Shown: one piece after another, positions 62,889-64,000 of the stretch | Position numbering within the stretch: the first letter of the stretch is position 1 | Layout of the letters: every line of letters starts with the position of its first letter | Assembly: GCA_046347195.1 (NCBI GenBank) | Contig: JAXMGQ010000026.1 | Span: forward strand, 1 to 64,000 | Source of the DNA: TMP-86 sp046347195 | GTDB taxonomy: Bacteria > Pseudomonadota > Gammaproteobacteria > Steroidobacterales > Steroidobacteraceae | DNA: 64,000 nt | Reading direction: 5' to 3' | Notes under the pieces: model-generated | Told to the model about the DNA's origin: nothing | The model's database searches: none | The model's input: the letters and a program-made list of their open reading frames with translations, nothing else | Position numbers and translations under genes: made by a program

Positions 62889-64000
62889 TCAGCCCACCCG
62901 CTCGATGATGCTCGCCGTGGCGAGCCCACCCGCGCAGCAGATCGCCTGCAGGCCGTAGCGTGCGCGACGACGCGCGAGTTCATGGACCAGCGTCGTCATG
63001 ATCCGTGCGCCGCTGGCGCCCAGTGGATGGCCGAGCGCCACGGCGCCGCCGTTGACGTTGAGCCGGTCCGGCGCCACGCGCAGTTCCTTCAGCCACATCA
63101 GGGGCACGGAGGCGAACGCCTCGTTGACCTCGAACAGGTCGATGTCATCCGTCGACAGGCCGGCCTTCGCGAGCACCTTGCGCGTCGCGGCCACGGGGCC
63201 CGTGAGCATCAGCGTCGGATCCGAACCCACCACCGTCACCGCGCGGATGCGGGCCAGGGGCACGATGCCGCGCTCGCGCGCGAGGTCCTCGGCCATCAGC
63301 AGCACGGCAGAGGCGCCATCCGAGATCTGCGAGGAGTTCCCCGCCGTGACCTTGCCGTCGGGGCGGAAGCTCGGCTTCAGCGTCGCGAGCTTCTCGAGAT
63401 GCGTGCCGCGGCGGATCGTCTCGTCCTTCGCCACCACCACGGAGGCATCGCCCTCCCGCGTTTCGCTCCAGTCCCGGATGCGGACCGGCACGATCTCGCG
63501 ATCGAAATGGCCGCTGTCGGCGGCGGCGCCCGCACGCGCATGGCTGTCCACGGCGAACTGGTCGAGATCCGTGCGGGAGAGCTTCCACCGGTCCGCGACC
63601 CGCTCCGCCGCCTCGCCCTGCGAGGTCATCTCGAAACGTTCCATCAGGCGCCAGCCGAAGGGCTTGCCGTGCAGGTCGCGATTGCTGCCCATCGGCACGC
63701 GCGTCATGCTCTCCGCGCCACCGGCGGCGACGACGTCGCAGACGCCGGCGGCGATCTGCGCATAGGCCGTGTGGATCGCAGCTTCGGCAGAACCACACTT
63801 GCGATCCACGGTCATGCCCGGGATGTGCTCGGGCCAGCCGGCGCCCAGGAGCGAGGTGCGCGCGATGTTGCCGCATTGCTCGCCGATCTGCGTCACGCAG
63901 CCGAAGATGACATCATCGACGGCATCCGCCGCCAGCCCCGAGCGGCGCAGCAGGTCGTTCAGGACCGCGGCACCGAGATGGTCCGCGCGGATGTCGGCGA
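62889..64000 (-). CDS. Acetyl-CoA C-acyltransferase (thiolase), N-terminus beyond the window
   Basis: The frame is open to the right edge, so about 370 residues are seen and the first few tens are missing. It has the nucleophile Cys in VDRKCGSAEAAIHTAYAQI, VCDVVAAGGAESMTRVPMGS, GKVTAGNSSQISDGASAVLL, the His in GGAVALGHPLGASGAR and the second Cys in AICCAGGLATASI. It performs the last step of beta-oxidation, cleaving 3-ketoacyl-CoA. The CGSAEAA variant is common in thiolases for unusual acyl chains. It lies upstream of the quinoprotein on the same strand, 72 bp away. Confidence 0.9.
   Translation of the reverse strand, partial: ADIRADHLGAAVLNDLLRRSGLAADAVDDVIFGCVTQIGEQCGNIARTSLLGAGWPEHIPGMTVDRKCGSAEAAIHTAYAQIAAGVCDVVAAGGAESMTRVPMGSNRDLHGKPFGWRLMERFEMTSQGEAAERVADRWKLSRTDLDQFAVDSHARAGAAADSGHFDREIVPVRIRDWSETREGDASVVVAKDETIRRGTHLEKLATLKPSFRPDGKVTAGNSSQISDGASAVLLMAEDLARERGIVPLARIRAVTVVGSDPTLMLTGPVAATRKVLAKAGLSTDDIDLFEVNEAFASVPLMWLKELRVAPDRLNVNGGAVALGHPLGASGARIMTTLVHELARRRARYGLQAICCAGGLATASIIERVG

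Overview
The window is a GC-rich (clearly above 60%) stretch of a bacterial chromosome. The gene content points to a heterotrophic, probably gammaproteobacterial organism: a UbiM/UbiH-type ubiquinone hydroxylase, a nadA-nadB pair, a TonB-dependent receptor, a copper nitrite reductase, a PVA-dehydrogenase-like quinoprotein, an alpha-methylacyl-CoA racemase and a thiolase. A member of the Steroidobacter/Nevskia/Xanthomonadales neighbourhood would fit, but that placement is inference from gene content only.

Region 1 (1-13.4 kb) is accessory and decayed. It opens with the end of dgcN and a complete dgcA (D-glutamate catabolism through N-acetyl-D-glutamate). A run of frameshifted relics follows: a secreted protein, a NimA-like flavin-binding protein, a Phd-like antitoxin with a zeta toxin, a roughly 2.5 kb secreted protein, and an AbrB/PIN pair. 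Next come an intact VOC protein with a translationally coupled RHH/PIN toxin-antitoxin pair, a DUF3079 protein, an intact NirK fused to cytochrome c, a DUF6544-like membrane protein, a GNAT toxin with a frameshifted DUF1778 antitoxin, and a complete ISL3-family insertion with an 8-bp target duplication. A tRNA-Arg(ACG) with a 23-bp direct repeat of its 3' end lies at 13.5-13.7 kb and may mark an old attachment site.

Region 2 (14-21 kb) holds an orphan XoxJ/MxaJ-like binding protein, an APH-AAA fusion kinase, an APC permease, a YcaQ pseudogene, an amidohydrolase fragment and a second ISL3 copy with its own target duplication. Region 3 (21-34 kb) is mostly intact: two xylose-isomerase-like epimerases, a dienelactone hydrolase, a flavin enzyme, an exported methyltransferase, and a four-gene minus-strand operon encoding a LolA-like protein, a DUF3592 membrane protein and two paralogous exported repeat proteins. 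It ends with AMACR, an acyl-CoA-linked phosphotransferase and a type B carboxylesterase.

Region 4 (34-48 kb) has a methyltransferase/DUF4126 pair, a PepSY membrane protein, an AraC regulator, and a long plus-strand operon (38.0-47.8 kb): HSL-type hydrolase, PaiB-like flavoprotein, three overlapping amidohydrolases (the second without its metal-binding HxH, the third fused to a TolB-like propeller) and a TonB receptor. Together these look like an uptake-and-hydrolysis route for an unknown small amide or peptide-like compound.

Region 5 (48-64 kb) contains methionine/cysteine metabolism (MetY, a cystathionine synthase/lyase), UbiM, nadA (one-base frameshift) with nadB, a CocE-like hydrolase with an apparently altered triad, a GH172 enzyme with a truncated LacI regulator, a small DMT transporter facing an XRE-cupin regulator, a TetR/PQQ-dehydrogenase pair, and a thiolase running off the right edge.
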